Positions 1 to 10,917 are shown, counted from the stretch's first letter. The stretch is DNA of 40,839 nt from Vibrio harveyi NBRC 15634 = ATCC 14126 = KCTC 12724 (GCF_001591145.1 NZ_BCUF01000048.1:1-40839); one strand, 5' to 3'. Notes: a model not told the origin generated them from the letters alone. Translations and numbers: made by a program.

Positions 1-1296
<1,296 letters not shown>

Positions 1297-1373
1297 TAAT
1301 GTTTCCTCTCGTTCAAATATAAATGTCAATTTTAAAGGGCAGCAGCACAACCTTCGCCGCCGCCCGTATCCTT

Positions 1374-3014
1374 TTACTTCTCGAATTCGCCGCGAGCGTT
1401 TTGACCAGCAGCTTTAACGAAACCTGCGAATAGTGGGTGACCATCGCGAGGAGTCGAGGTGAATTCTGGGTGGAATTGAGCCGCTACAAACCATGGGTGA
1501 GCTGGGTTCTCAATCATTTCCACTAGTTTCTTGTCCGCTGATAGACCAGATACTTTCAGACCTGCTTTTTCGATTTGCGGACGAAGAACGTTGTTTACTT
1601 CGTAACGGTGACGGTGACGTTCGTGAACTGTCGCGCTACCGTATAGTTCACGAGCTTTCGTCCCTTTCTCTAGGTGACATAGCTGTGAACCAAGACGCAT
1701 CGTACCACCTAGGTCAGACGTTTCAGTACGTTCTTCAACTTTACCTTCGCCGTCTACCCATTCAGTGATCAAACCTACCACAGGGTACTTAGTGTCTTTG
1801 TTAAATTCTGTTGAATGTGCACCTTCCATACCCGCTACGTTGCGCGCGTATTCGATCAGTGCTACTTGCATGCCTAGACAGATACCTAGGTAAGGTACTT
1901 TGTTTTCACGAGCGTATTGTGCTGCGCGAATCTTACCTTCGATACCACGGTCACCGAAGCCACCAGGTACTAGGATTGCATCTAGACCTTCAAGTACTTC
2001 TACGCCTTTCGTCTCAACATCTTGAGAGTCTACGTATTTAATTGTGACGTTTAGACGGTTTTTCAAGCCTGCGTGTTTAAGTGCTTCGTTTACTGACTTG
2101 TAAGCATCTGGTAGTTCGATGTATTTACCGACCATACCGATAGTTACTTCGCCAGTTGGGTTCGCTTCTTCATAGATAACCTGTTCCCATTCAGACAGGT
2201 CAGCTTCTGGTGCGTTGATACCAAAGCGAGCACAAACTAGGTCATCTAGACCTTGAGACTTAACAAGTTGAGGGATCTTGTAGATTGAATCTACGTCCTT
2301 CATTGAGATTACTGCTTTCTCAGGAACGTTACAGAATAGCGCAATTTTCTTACGCTCGTTCGCTGGGATCATACGATCAGAGCGGCAAACAAGAATATCT
2401 GGTTGGATACCGATAGATAGCAGCTCTTTAACAGAGTGCTGAGTTGGCTTAGTTTTCACTTCACCAGCAGCGGCTAGGTAAGGAACTAGCGTTAGGTGCA
2501 TGAACATTGCGCGCTCACGACCTAGTTCTACAGCAAGCTGACGGATAGCTTCCATAAATGGTAGTGATTCGATATCACCTACCGTACCACCGACTTCAAC
2601 GATAGCAACATCATGGCCTTCAGAACCTGCGATTACGCGGTCTTTGATAGCGTTAGTGATGTGAGGGATAACCTGAATGGTTGCACCTAGGTAATCGCCG
2701 CGACGTTCTTTACGTAGTACGTCTGCATAAACACGACCAGCAGTGAAGTTGTTACGCTTAGTCATCTTGGTGCGGATGAAACGCTCGTAGTGACCAAGGT
2801 CAAGGTCAGTCTCTGCGCCATCTTCCGTAACGAACACTTCACCGTGTTGAGTTGGGCTCATTGTGCCTGGATCAACGTTGATGTAAGGGTCAAGCTTCAT
2901 CATAGTCACTTTAAGACCACGAGCTTCTAGAATAGCTGCAAGAGATGCTGCTGCAATACCTTTACCTAGAGAGGATACAACCCCGCCAGTAACAAAAATG
3001 TAATTTGTCGTCAT
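1374..3014 (-). CDS. pyrG: CTP synthase
   Basis: Makes CTP from UTP with ATP and glutamine, the last step of de novo pyrimidine nucleotide synthesis in the cytoplasm. 546 residues from the ATG at 3014, matching the family length of about 545. The frame is open for 42 more codons upstream, but that part has no family similarity, while MTTNYIFVTGGVVSSLGKG is the canonical N-terminus, so I place the start at 3014. The N-terminal synthetase domain shows KLDPYINVDPGTMSP and GGTVGDIESLPF. The C-terminal class I glutamine amidotransferase domain shows GICLGMQ (nucleophilic Cys near residue 380) and FHPEF (His-Glu of the triad). It lies between mazG and eno in the order known from enterobacteria and vibrios. 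Confidence 0.98.
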   Translation of the reverse strand: MTTNYIFVTGGVVSSLGKGIAAASLAAILEARGLKVTMMKLDPYINVDPGTMSPTQHGEVFVTEDGAETDLDLGHYERFIRTKMTKRNNFTAGRVYADVLRKERRGDYLGATIQVIPHITNAIKDRVIAGSEGHDVAIVEVGGTVGDIESLPFMEAIRQLAVELGRERAMFMHLTLVPYLAAAGEVKTKPTQHSVKELLSIGIQPDILVCRSDRMIPANERKKIALFCNVPEKAVISMKDVDSIYKIPQLVKSQGLDDLVCARFGINAPEADLSEWEQVIYEEANPTGEVTIGMVGKYIELPDAYKSVNEALKHAGLKNRLNVTIKYVDSQDVETKGVEVLEGLDAILVPGGFGDRGIEGKIRAAQYARENKVPYLGICLGMQVALIEYARNVAGMEGAHSTEFNKDTKYPVVGLITEWVDGEGKVEERTETSDLGGTMRLGSQLCHLEKGTKARELYGSATVHERHRHRYEVNNVLRPQIEKAGLKVSGLSADKKLVEMIENPAHPWFVAAQFHPEFTSTPRDGHPLFAGFVKAAGQNARGEFEK

Positions 3015-3165
3015 GTTTAACCTGAAATTGGTTGAATGAGGGAAATGGAGTGCTTCTGGACGGGACGTAAATATACCAGAAGCTCCTAACCGCCACAACG
3101 TGAAATCTATCACACCGTAATTTTTTATTTTTTGCTTCAAATCAAAGTCGAGTATTCATGCAATT

Positions 3166-3963
3166 TCAGCTTCGCTCTTCTCGTTTCACTTCATCCCACA
3201 TGGAATCGAGTTCATCTAGAGTAAAGTCTGTCAGCTGTTTACCGTGCGCTGCAACTTTAGTTTCCACGCCTTTAAAGCGTTTCGAGAACTTTAAGTTGGC
3301 TTTTGCCAGTGCCACTTCAGGGTCTTTCCCTAGGTGACGAGACAGGTTCACGGTAGCAAATAAAAGATCGCCTAATTCGAGTTCAACTTTCTCCTCATCC
3401 GGAGTAATTTGAAGCACTTCTTCCATTACCTCTTCAATTTCTTCCTGCACTTTTCCGACAACGGGACCAAGCGAGTCCCAATCAAAGCCGAATTTTGCGC
3501 ACTTTTTCTGAATCTTTGTAGCACGCGAAAGCGCAGGTAGAGAGTTTGGTATTGAGTCTAGGATACTTTCTTCAGCTTTGCCTAATTGTGCTTTCTCTTT
3601 GGCTTTTTCCGCTTCCCAGTTGGCGTTAATCGCTTCTTCAGAATCGAATTCTACTTCTGAAAAAACATGCGGGTGACGACGCGTCAGCTTCTCGTTAACG
3701 GTTTCCACCACATCAGAAAACTCGAACAATCCCTGCTCTTTCGCCATTTGGCTGTAGAAAATCACTTGGAACAATAAGTCCCCCAACTCTTCTTGCAAGT
3801 TCGACCAATCGCGGTTTTGAATCGCATCCACCACTTCGTAGGTTTCTTCAATGGTGTGAGGAACAATGGTGTCGAAGGTCTGCTTTAAGTCCCAAGGACA
3901 ACCGCTTTCTGGGTCACGCAACTTCGCCATGATTTGTTCTAACTGTTCAATTGGATGACTCAT
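3166..3963 (-). CDS. mazG: Nucleoside triphosphate pyrophosphohydrolase MazG
   Basis: Hydrolyses (d)NTPs to monophosphate plus pyrophosphate; in E. coli MazG is tied to the relA region and modulates ppGpp-linked survival. 265 residues, the usual length for the two-domain form. Both tandem MazG domains are visible: the first has GCPWDLKQTF, EETYEVVDAI and EELGDLLFQVIF (about residues 20-75), the second has EEIEEVMEEV and ELELGDLLFATVNLSRHL (about 170-215), carrying the acidic EExxE/ExxD metal-binding pattern. It is downstream of relA but separated from it by a terminator-like hairpin and an ERIC-like repeat, so it may be transcribed separately from relA here. Confidence 0.96.
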   Translation of the reverse strand: MSHPIEQLEQIMAKLRDPESGCPWDLKQTFDTIVPHTIEETYEVVDAIQNRDWSNLQEELGDLLFQVIFYSQMAKEQGLFEFSDVVETVNEKLTRRHPHVFSEVEFDSEEAINANWEAEKAKEKAQLGKAEESILDSIPNSLPALSRATKIQKKCAKFGFDWDSLGPVVGKVQEEIEEVMEEVLQITPDEEKVELELGDLLFATVNLSRHLGKDPEVALAKANLKFSKRFKGVETKVAAHGKQLTDFTLDELDSMWDEVKREERS

Positions 3964-3989
3964 TTTCTCTGTTCCTTTAAACCTTTCTA

Positions 3990-4028
3990 TCTAAAGAAAA
4001 AGGTGAGCAGCCAAAACCACTCACCTTT
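3990..4028 (-). terminator. Rho-independent terminator after relA
   Basis: Perfect 9-bp inverted repeat AAAGGTGAG (3999-4007) / CTCACCTTT (4020-4028) with a 12-base loop. Read leftward it is followed by a T-rich run (TTTTTCTTT when stem end and tail are joined). It lies between relA and mazG in the direction of relA transcription, after the ERIC-like element. Confidence 0.7.
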
Positions 4029-4056
4029 GTTATATGTTGATCAATTCTCTAAATAA

Positions 4057-4155
4057 TTGAAGCTGTAGCTAGGCGGCAAGCGAGCGAGACTCCTGAGCAT
4101 AGCCTGCCTATGTGATGGAGCGAGTGAGCGTAGGCAACAACGCTATCAGCTTCAA
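4057..4155. repeat. ERIC-like imperfect palindromic repeat
   Basis: A 99-base imperfect palindrome. The ends are a perfect 9-bp inverted repeat, TTGAAGCTG (4057-4065) and CAGCTTCAA (4147-4155). The centre is a GCATAG/CTATGT stem around 4098-4112, flanked by GCGAGCGAGACTCC on the left and GGAGCGAGTGAGCG on the right. Length, central stem and GAGCGAG/GTGAGCG blocks resemble the enterobacterial repetitive intergenic consensus (ERIC) family, which is also known in vibrios. It is non-coding and sits downstream of relA. Only one copy is in this window, so family membership rests on resemblance. Confidence 0.7.
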
Positions 4156-4169
4156 GTATGACGAGAATT

Positions 4170-6389
4170 TTAGCCTAAGCGCTTCACCGACATAACATCC
4201 TTGATCTGCTCAACACGTTTCGAAACGCGTGAGAACACCTCAAGGTTGGTCACTTCAAGGTCAAAGTCCATGATCGACATTTGCGTGCGGTAATCGACGC
4301 GACTCTTCATGCTGGTGACTTTGATTTTCTCGTTCGCAAATAGCGTTGTAATGTCTTTTAGTAGACCACCACGCTCCATCGCTTCAACACGAACCGTCAA
4401 GATGTAAGAGCCGACAAAGCCGCTCCCCCAGACGGTATCAATGATACGTTCTGGTGCGTGATGACGAAGTTCTTCTAGTTGCTCACAGTCACTACGGTGC
4501 ACCGAAATACCACGACCTTGAGTGATGTAACCTGAGATCTCATCACCTGGGATCGGCTGACAACAGCGCGCTAGGTGCGTCATTAAGTTATCGACACCTT
4601 CTACCACAACCGCATCTTTCTTCGGACGGCTTTGCGCTGGCGCGCGATTTTCTGCTTCTTGCAGTTTTTCCAGCGCTTGCTGGTCTTCCTCTTCCGCGGT
4701 TGGCTTGTTCACTAACGCGTTGATGTGGTTGATGATCTGGTTAATGCGCAAGTCACCACTACCAATACCAACATACAATTCACCGGCGCTATTAACGTTA
4801 AAGCGTTTTAGTGCGTAGTGATCTGCGTCTTTCAGTGTCGCGCCGATTTTCGCCAATTCGTGCTCTAGGATTTCACGACCCGCTTCTAGGTTCTTCTCAC
4901 GACTTTGTTTGCGGAACCATGCGTTGATTTTCGCACGTGCTCGGCTCGACGTCACAAAGCCCAGAGTCGGGTTCAACCAGTCACGTGAAGGGTTTGGTTC
5001 TTTCTGGGTGATGATTTCAACCTGATCACCCATTTGCAGTTTATGGGTGAACGGTACAATACGACCCGCAACTTTAGCGCCGATACAACGGTGACCCACT
5101 TCGGAGTGAATGTGGTAAGCGAAATCGAGCGGTGTTGCGCCCATTGGTAGGTCGACAACATCGCCACGTGGGGTAAAGGCATACACGCGGTCATCAAATA
5201 CCTGACTACGTAGCTCGTCCAACATCTCGCCAGAGTCAGACATCTCTTCTTGCCAATCGAGTAGCTTACGTAGCCATGTGATCTTCTCATCGTAACCGCT
5301 GCGGCTGCTTGCACCTTCTTTGTATTTCCAGTGCGCAGCAACACCTAGCTCAGAATCTTCGTGCATCTCTTTAGTACGAATCTGGATCTCAATGGTCTTG
5401 CCTTCAGGACCAAGAATCACGGTATGGATAGACTGGTAGCCGTTTGGTTTCGGGTTCGCTACGTAATCGTCGAACTCGCTTGGTAGGTGTTTGTATTTGG
5501 TGTGAACCACACCTAGAGCGGCATAACAGTCTTGAAGTTTGTCAGCGATGATACGTACTGCACGTACGTCAAATAATTCATCAAACGCCAGACTCTTCTT
5601 CTGCATTTTGCGCCAGATACTGTAGATGTGCTTTGGACGACCACTGACTTCTGCGTTGATGCCGCATACGGTCATTTCTTGGGTAAGATCGTCGACAAAG
5701 TCTTTGATGTATTGTTCACGGACAATACGACGCTCAGCCAATTGCTTCGCGATTTGCTTGTAGGTTTCTGGTTGTTGGTAGCGGAAGGCGTAATCTTCGA
5801 TTTCCCACTTCAACTGACCAATACCAAGGCGGTTTGCCAGAGGCGCATAGATATTTGCACACTCTTTTGCCGCAGCACGACGAACTTCGTCCGGCGCTTT
5901 TTTTACTTCAATCAGGTTGCAGATACGTTCCGCCAGCTTGATGACCACGCAGCGGAAATCATCCACCATTGCCAACAGCATGCGACGAACGTTATCTACT
6001 TGAGACGAGGCAGCACCACCATCCATTGTTACATTTAGTTGACCAATTGCCGCCATTTCGTCGACACCATCGATCAGCTTAATGATTTCTTTGCTGTATT
6101 TTTCCTCAAGGAGCTCTCTATCAAAAGCACCACTTGAGACCAAAGGGAACAGTTGCGCCGCGACAAGTGTCGCTTTGTCCATCGACAAGGTGATCAAGAT
6201 TTCGATCATCTCTCGTCCACGCCACAACAAAAGCTCCGCCTGTTCGTTATCCGCCAACACAGATTGGCAGTCACGATACACTTCGGTTAAGCGTTTCGCT
6301 GTGTTCTTCTCTTGACCTAGGCTAGCCACCCAGTTTTCAAGTTCAAACTGTTCATCTTGGTTTAAATGCGCGCTTCTTACCGCAACCAT
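4170..6389 (-). CDS. relA: GTP/GDP pyrophosphokinase RelA ((p)ppGpp synthetase I)
   Basis: Ribosome-associated synthetase that makes (p)ppGpp from ATP and GTP/GDP when uncharged tRNA enters the A site (stringent response). 739 residues against about 744 in E. coli. The N-terminal hydrolase-like domain lacks the HD...ED metal site (the region at about 75-90 reads AAQLFPLVSSG), as expected for a synthesis-only RelA and unlike SpoT. The synthetase domain is about residues 245-355, with RPKHIYSIWRKM and KPNGYQSIH at 314-322. A TGS domain covers about 402-463. A Cys-rich segment with ARCCQPIPGDE follows near 605, and an ACT domain ends the protein. The start is supported by AGGATGATGAG before ATG. 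It follows rlmD by 127 bases. Confidence 0.98.
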   Translation of the reverse strand: MVAVRSAHLNQDEQFELENWVASLGQEKNTAKRLTEVYRDCQSVLADNEQAELLLWRGREMIEILITLSMDKATLVAAQLFPLVSSGAFDRELLEEKYSKEIIKLIDGVDEMAAIGQLNVTMDGGAASSQVDNVRRMLLAMVDDFRCVVIKLAERICNLIEVKKAPDEVRRAAAKECANIYAPLANRLGIGQLKWEIEDYAFRYQQPETYKQIAKQLAERRIVREQYIKDFVDDLTQEMTVCGINAEVSGRPKHIYSIWRKMQKKSLAFDELFDVRAVRIIADKLQDCYAALGVVHTKYKHLPSEFDDYVANPKPNGYQSIHTVILGPEGKTIEIQIRTKEMHEDSELGVAAHWKYKEGASSRSGYDEKITWLRKLLDWQEEMSDSGEMLDELRSQVFDDRVYAFTPRGDVVDLPMGATPLDFAYHIHSEVGHRCIGAKVAGRIVPFTHKLQMGDQVEIITQKEPNPSRDWLNPTLGFVTSSRARAKINAWFRKQSREKNLEAGREILEHELAKIGATLKDADHYALKRFNVNSAGELYVGIGSGDLRINQIINHINALVNKPTAEEEDQQALEKLQEAENRAPAQSRPKKDAVVVEGVDNLMTHLARCCQPIPGDEISGYITQGRGISVHRSDCEQLEELRHHAPERIIDTVWGSGFVGSYILTVRVEAMERGGLLKDITTLFANEKIKVTSMKSRVDYRTQMSIMDFDLEVTNLEVFSRVSKRVEQIKDVMSVKRLG

Positions 6390-6516
6390 CTCATCATCCT
6401 AATTATTATATTTGTGTGGTTTGACTAACACCATCCAGGTTAGTTCTTTCGCCAAGCTTTAAGCGTTGGCTTATTGACCACCCACCACGTGTAAGTGATC
6501 AACAAAGTCCCAATTA

Positions 6517-7836
6517 TCAGGACTTTTCAAACAGTGCCATCGATTCTAGATGGCTGGTATGAGGGAACATGTCCAGCATACCTAATTTGGTCAATTGGTA
6601 GCCTTGCTCCAGCAAGCTCTGGCTATCCCTTGCAAGGGTAGCAGGATTACACGAAACATAAACTACACGCTGTGCGCCAAGCGCAGAAACTTGATCGATG
6701 ATCCCACTCGCGCCCGCACGTGCCGGATCAAGCAGCACTTTGTCGAATTGTTCAGCCGCCCAAACTTGCCCTTCAAAATCCTGCTCAAGGTTAGCGTGAT
6801 AAAATTGCGCGTTATTGATTTGGTTCAAAGATGCATTATTTGCCGCCTTTTCCACCATTTCTGCCACGCCTTCTACGCCAACCACGTGCTTTGCACGCTT
6901 CGCGATAGGCAAACTGAAGTTACCCAAGCCACAGAACAAATCTAACACTCGCTCGTCATTTTGTGGGTCTAACCACTCTACTGCCTGAGCGACCATTTTC
7001 TGGTTTACCGCTTGGTTCACTTGAATAAAGTTATTTGGCGTAAATGGTACGGTGACATTCGCTTCTTGATAGAAAGGCACTTCACCTTCAATCAAATCAA
7101 GCTGATCGGTTTCTGGCATCAAGTAGAGCGATGCATTGTGACGCTTCGCCAATTCCACCAACGAGTTGGTTTCTTTTTCAGTCAGCTTACTTAGATGGCG
7201 CAATGTAATGCATGGACCATTATCGCCTAGCACCAACTCTACGTGACCAAGTTGCTCTGGCTTCTTAAACGCTTTTAACGTCGAGTAGATTTCTGGCAAT
7301 AGCACATTCAACTCAGGTGCGAGCACTGGACAATCCGTCACTTGCGCGATTTGTTTACTCTGTTTCTTGCGGAAACCAAAGTGCAACTGACGAGTCTTTT
7401 TATCCACGAACAAGCTCACACGAGCACGGCGACGGTAGCCAAGAGACTCACCTAACACAGGCGCATCCAACTCGATATCACTGCCGGCAAATTTTCTCAT
7501 CAACTGACGAAGCGTTTGCTGCTTGTGCGTCAATTGTTGGTCATAGTTCAGATGCTGCAGGTCACAGCCACCGCATTCATGGTAGTGCGGACAAAATGGC
7601 TCCACGCGAACGTCACTCGGTTTAAGGATTTTAATCAACTTACCGCGAGCGAATTTGCTCTTTTCTTCCACCAATTGGGTTACCACTTCCTCACCCGGTA
7701 GCGCACCATCAATAAACAATGGTTTCTTCTTAAGGTAAGCAATGCCTGCGCCGTGGTGATCCAAACGCTCCACTTGTACCGCTTGGTGGCGGGTATTCAG
7801 TTGCGTTTTCTTTTTAGGTTGAAAGATACGTGCCAT
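6517..7836 (-). CDS. rlmD: 23S rRNA (uracil-5-)-methyltransferase RlmD
   Basis: SAM-dependent enzyme making m5U1939 in 23S rRNA (formerly RumA). 439 residues, close to the E. coli enzyme. It has an N-terminal TRAM-like RNA-binding domain (about 13-75) and a [4Fe-4S] cluster motif with C82, C88, C91 (FCPHYHECGGCDLQH) and C169. The SAM site is LDLFCGLGNFSLP around 298-310. LLDPARAG is near 368-375, and the catalytic nucleophile is C396 in YVSCNPATLARD. It sits between divergent barA and downstream relA, the same arrangement as in E. coli. Confidence 0.97.
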   Translation of the reverse strand: MARIFQPKKKTQLNTRHQAVQVERLDHHGAGIAYLKKKPLFIDGALPGEEVVTQLVEEKSKFARGKLIKILKPSDVRVEPFCPHYHECGGCDLQHLNYDQQLTHKQQTLRQLMRKFAGSDIELDAPVLGESLGYRRRARVSLFVDKKTRQLHFGFRKKQSKQIAQVTDCPVLAPELNVLLPEIYSTLKAFKKPEQLGHVELVLGDNGPCITLRHLSKLTEKETNSLVELAKRHNASLYLMPETDQLDLIEGEVPFYQEANVTVPFTPNNFIQVNQAVNQKMVAQAVEWLDPQNDERVLDLFCGLGNFSLPIAKRAKHVVGVEGVAEMVEKAANNASLNQINNAQFYHANLEQDFEGQVWAAEQFDKVLLDPARAGASGIIDQVSALGAQRVVYVSCNPATLARDSQSLLEQGYQLTKLGMLDMFPHTSHLESMALFEKS

Positions 7837-7937
7837 GCTCTGTGCCTGATTTGTGTCTAATTGCTCTACTGCTTCACTATTCTTGATTGCAGCCGTTGTG
7901 TGATTCGAGTGACTTGATTATGCTTACCGTTTATCCG

Positions 7938-7947
7938 GTGACGTCAC
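7938..7947. promoter_or_regulatory. Perfect 10-bp palindrome in the rlmD-barA divergent region
   Basis: GTGACGTCAC is a perfect palindrome about 80 bases upstream of barA and 100 bases upstream of rlmD. Two further small inverted repeats follow (CTCAAG...CTTGAG around 7957-7979, and AAATAA-TGCG-TTATTT just after). It could be an operator, but I know of no assigned regulator, and a 10-bp palindrome can arise by chance. Confidence 0.3.
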
Positions 7948-8028
7948 TTCTTTGCTCAAGGCTTTATCGTGCGCTTGAGAAATAATGCGTTATTTTCCCA
8001 TATCCAGACTCCGATGTAATTAGATAAC

Positions 8029-10827
8029 ATGACCAGATATGGCTTAAGAGCACGTGTAATTACACTAACTCTCGCTCCCACTCTCATTATTGGTTTATTA
8101 CTGAGCGGCTTTTTCTCATTTAACCGCTACCAAGACCTCGAGAAACAAGTTATCACCACAGGCAATAGCATTATCGAACCGCTTGCGATTGCCAGTGAAA
8201 CTCACCTACTTTCCGAAAGTCGCGAAGCTGTTCGTCGCCTTATCAGTTACGCCCACCGCAAAAACTCGAAACTAGTTCGTAGTATCGCGGTGTTCGATGA
8301 AAATCATGAGCTTTTCGTCACTTCTAACTTCCACCCCAATTTTGAAGCTCTGATGTTCCCGAAGGATAAGCCTATCCCTCAATTAGGCAATTCGGAAATC
8401 TTCGATAACTCGCTTATTCTGCGCGTGCCGATTCTATCTGAAGGTCACTATCTTTCGGAGCTCTCAAATGAGAATCAGGGCACAAAAGCCATCGGCTACA
8501 TCGCAGTGGAAATGGATCTTTCGTCACTTCGATTGCAGCAATACCAAGAAGTGTTCTCTGCGTTCTTGGTGTTGATCCTCGGTCTTGGTCTCGCGAGTGT
8601 GTTCGCCTCTCGTCTAATGCATGACGTAACCCAACCGATCACTCACATGAAGAACGTTGTTGACCGCATTCGTCGTGGTCACCTTGATGTGCGTATCGAA
8701 GGTAAAATGCACGGTGAGTTGGACCAGTTGAAAAACGGTATCAACGCCATGGCGGTCTCGCTGTCGGAATACCACGTTGAGATGCAGCACAGTATAGACC
8801 AAGCGACATCAGACTTGCGTGAGACTCTGGAACAGCTAGAGATTCAGAACGTGGAGCTGGACATCGCGAAGAAGCGTGCCCAAGAGGCAGCACGCGTGAA
8901 ATCCGAATTCTTGGCGAACATGTCTCACGAACTCCGTACTCCGCTGAATGGTGTGATTGGCTTTACCCGTCAAATGCTGAAAACACAGCTATCGAACAGC
9001 CAAACGGATTACTTGCAGACTATTGAGAAGTCCGCCAACAACCTACTGAACATCATCAACGACATCCTCGACTTCTCGAAACTAGAAGCCGGTAAGTTGG
9101 CGCTGGAAAACATTCCATTTGAATTCCGTGAAAGCTTAGAAGAAGTAATCAACCTACAAGCCACCAGCGCGCACGAGAAAGGTTTGGAAATCACCTTGAA
9201 AGTGGATCCGAAGATCCCGCAAGGCTTGGTGGGTGACCCGCTTCGTATCCAACAAATCCTCACCAACTTAGTCGGCAACTCCATCAAGTTTACTGAGCGC
9301 GGTAATATCGACATCAGCGTTGAGATGCGCTCACAATCTGGTGATTCGGTCGAACTGCAATTCATGGTGCGCGATACTGGTATTGGTATCTCTGAGCGTC
9401 AGCAAGCTCAGTTGTTCCAAGCGTTTAGCCAAGCGGATGCAAGTATTTCACGTCGCTATGGTGGTACCGGTCTTGGTCTGGTTATCACTCAGAAACTAGT
9501 AAGCCAGATGGGCGGCGAAATCAGCCTAACCAGTCGCCTACACCAAGGTTCAACCTTCTGGTTTACGGTTCGCTTGCACTCAACTGAAATGCCAATGAGC
9601 GATCTGATTGAAGTCGAACTACTAACTGGTAAGCAATTGCTGTTGGTTGAACCAAACATGCAAGCGGCGTCAGTGACACAGCAGATCCTGAGCCAAGAAG
9701 GCATTCTGGTGACCTACCGCTCTTCGTTGCCAGAAAACGACGAGAACTACGACTACGTATTGTTGAACTTGGCTGCCAACCAAACCTACGATGATCAATC
9801 GGTAGCAACTTGGATTGAGCAAGCCAAACGCATGGCGCCGAGTGTGATCATGGGTACGCCGAGTACCGAACTGGCACTGGCAGATCAAGTGATGAACGAT
9901 CATCAGATCCAATGTCTGACTAAGCCATTATCACGCCGTAAGCTTCTACAAAGCCTAATAACGGATCACGTCGAAACACCTCAAGCAGTGATTGCACCAA
10001 TTGAGCCAGTGGTGAATGAACGCTTACCACTGACGGTACTTGCGGTCGACGATAACCCAGCTAACTTGAAACTGATCTCTGCGCTATTGAAAGAGCGTGT
10101 AGAAACGGTAACAGCGTGCAGCAATGGCCAGCAAGCGGTGAATCTCGCGACTGAGAAGAAATACGATCTGATCTTCATGGACATTCAAATGCCATTGATG
10201 GACGGCGTGACGGCTTGTCAGCACATTAAAGAGCTAGAGCTGAACAAAGACACCCCTGTGATTGCGGTGACCGCGCATGCCATGGCAGGCGAGCGTGACC
10301 GACTATTAGCTGCGGGGATGGATGACTACCTAACCAAACCAATCGAAGAGCATGTACTGCAACAGGTTTTGGTCCACTGGAACCCAAATACCTGTACTGA
10401 GAGTGTCGATAAAATTGCGCCATCGTATGTCGAACCAGTTGTGGAAACTGCGCCATCAGCGCCAGAAAAGCCACAGCAAGATGTCATCATCGACTGGCAA
10501 GCTGCGTTAAAACAAAGTGCCAACAAAGAAGATTTAGCCAAAGACATGCTGCGCATGCTGATTGATTTTATTCCTGAGGTGGAAGAAGTGGTCGATCAAG
10601 CATTAGAACAAGAAGACTTCTCGCGTGATGATCTTATCCATGTGGTACATAAACTTCACGGCAGCAGCTCTTACTGTGGCGTGCCGAGATTAAAGTCTCT
10701 GTGTGCAACCTTGGAACAAGCACTGCGCTCGGGCGCTGACATCGAAGACATCGAACCGGAAATGTTCGAACTGCAAGATGAAATGATTAAAGTCACCACG
10801 ACGGCGAAACTCTATCTTGAACAGTAG
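8029..10827 (+). CDS. barA: Hybrid sensor histidine kinase BarA (VarS)
   Basis: Inner-membrane tripartite sensor kinase that phosphorylates the response regulator UvrY/VarA, driving CsrB-type sRNAs and the Csr system; called VarS in vibrios. 932 residues. The domains in order are: TM1 about 9-30, a periplasmic part, TM2 about 173-195, HAMP about 195-250, a coiled coil, and HisKA with H300 in NMSHELRTPLNG. The ATPase follows with its N box near 412-419, DTGIG near 449-453 and GGTGLGLVI near 478-486. Next come a degenerate receiver-like segment (about 530-650), a true receiver with D718 in FMDIQMP and K770, and a C-terminal HPt with H874 in HKLHGSS. The N-terminus MTRYGLRARV matches E. coli BarA. 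The gene is divergent from rlmD, as in E. coli. Confidence 0.96.
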   Translation: MTRYGLRARVITLTLAPTLIIGLLLSGFFSFNRYQDLEKQVITTGNSIIEPLAIASETHLLSESREAVRRLISYAHRKNSKLVRSIAVFDENHELFVTSNFHPNFEALMFPKDKPIPQLGNSEIFDNSLILRVPILSEGHYLSELSNENQGTKAIGYIAVEMDLSSLRLQQYQEVFSAFLVLILGLGLASVFASRLMHDVTQPITHMKNVVDRIRRGHLDVRIEGKMHGELDQLKNGINAMAVSLSEYHVEMQHSIDQATSDLRETLEQLEIQNVELDIAKKRAQEAARVKSEFLANMSHELRTPLNGVIGFTRQMLKTQLSNSQTDYLQTIEKSANNLLNIINDILDFSKLEAGKLALENIPFEFRESLEEVINLQATSAHEKGLEITLKVDPKIPQGLVGDPLRIQQILTNLVGNSIKFTERGNIDISVEMRSQSGDSVELQFMVRDTGIGISERQQAQLFQAFSQADASISRRYGGTGLGLVITQKLVSQMGGEISLTSRLHQGSTFWFTVRLHSTEMPMSDLIEVELLTGKQLLLVEPNMQAASVTQQILSQEGILVTYRSSLPENDENYDYVLLNLAANQTYDDQSVATWIEQAKRMAPSVIMGTPSTELALADQVMNDHQIQCLTKPLSRRKLLQSLITDHVETPQAVIAPIEPVVNERLPLTVLAVDDNPANLKLISALLKERVETVTACSNGQQAVNLATEKKYDLIFMDIQMPLMDGVTACQHIKELELNKDTPVIAVTAHAMAGERDRLLAAGMDDYLTKPIEEHVLQQVLVHWNPNTCTESVDKIAPSYVEPVVETAPSAPEKPQQDVIIDWQAALKQSANKEDLAKDMLRMLIDFIPEVEEVVDQALEQEDFSRDDLIHVVHKLHGSSSYCGVPRLKSLCATLEQALRSGADIEDIEPEMFELQDEMIKVTTTAKLYLEQ

Positions 10828-10854
10828 AAAATAACGGAGTAAATCAGAGACATA

Positions 10855-10884
10855 AAAAAGCCAGAGCATCCACTCTGGCTTTTT
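10855..10884. terminator. Bidirectional terminator between barA and acpS
   Basis: Perfect inverted repeat AAAAAGCCAGAG (10855-10866) / CTCTGGCTTTTT (10873-10884) with a 6-base loop, flanked by A-run on the left and T-run on the right. It lies between the convergent ends of barA and acpS and can serve both. Confidence 0.92.
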
Positions 10885-10917
10885 CGTATTCGGTTATTAA
10901 TCCGTAATCAGGCTAAG

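Noticed and set aside
4973..5344. 123-codon open frame in another frame within relA
   Set aside because: Lies wholly inside the TGS/synthetase coding region of relA, no independent start signal or recognisable protein.
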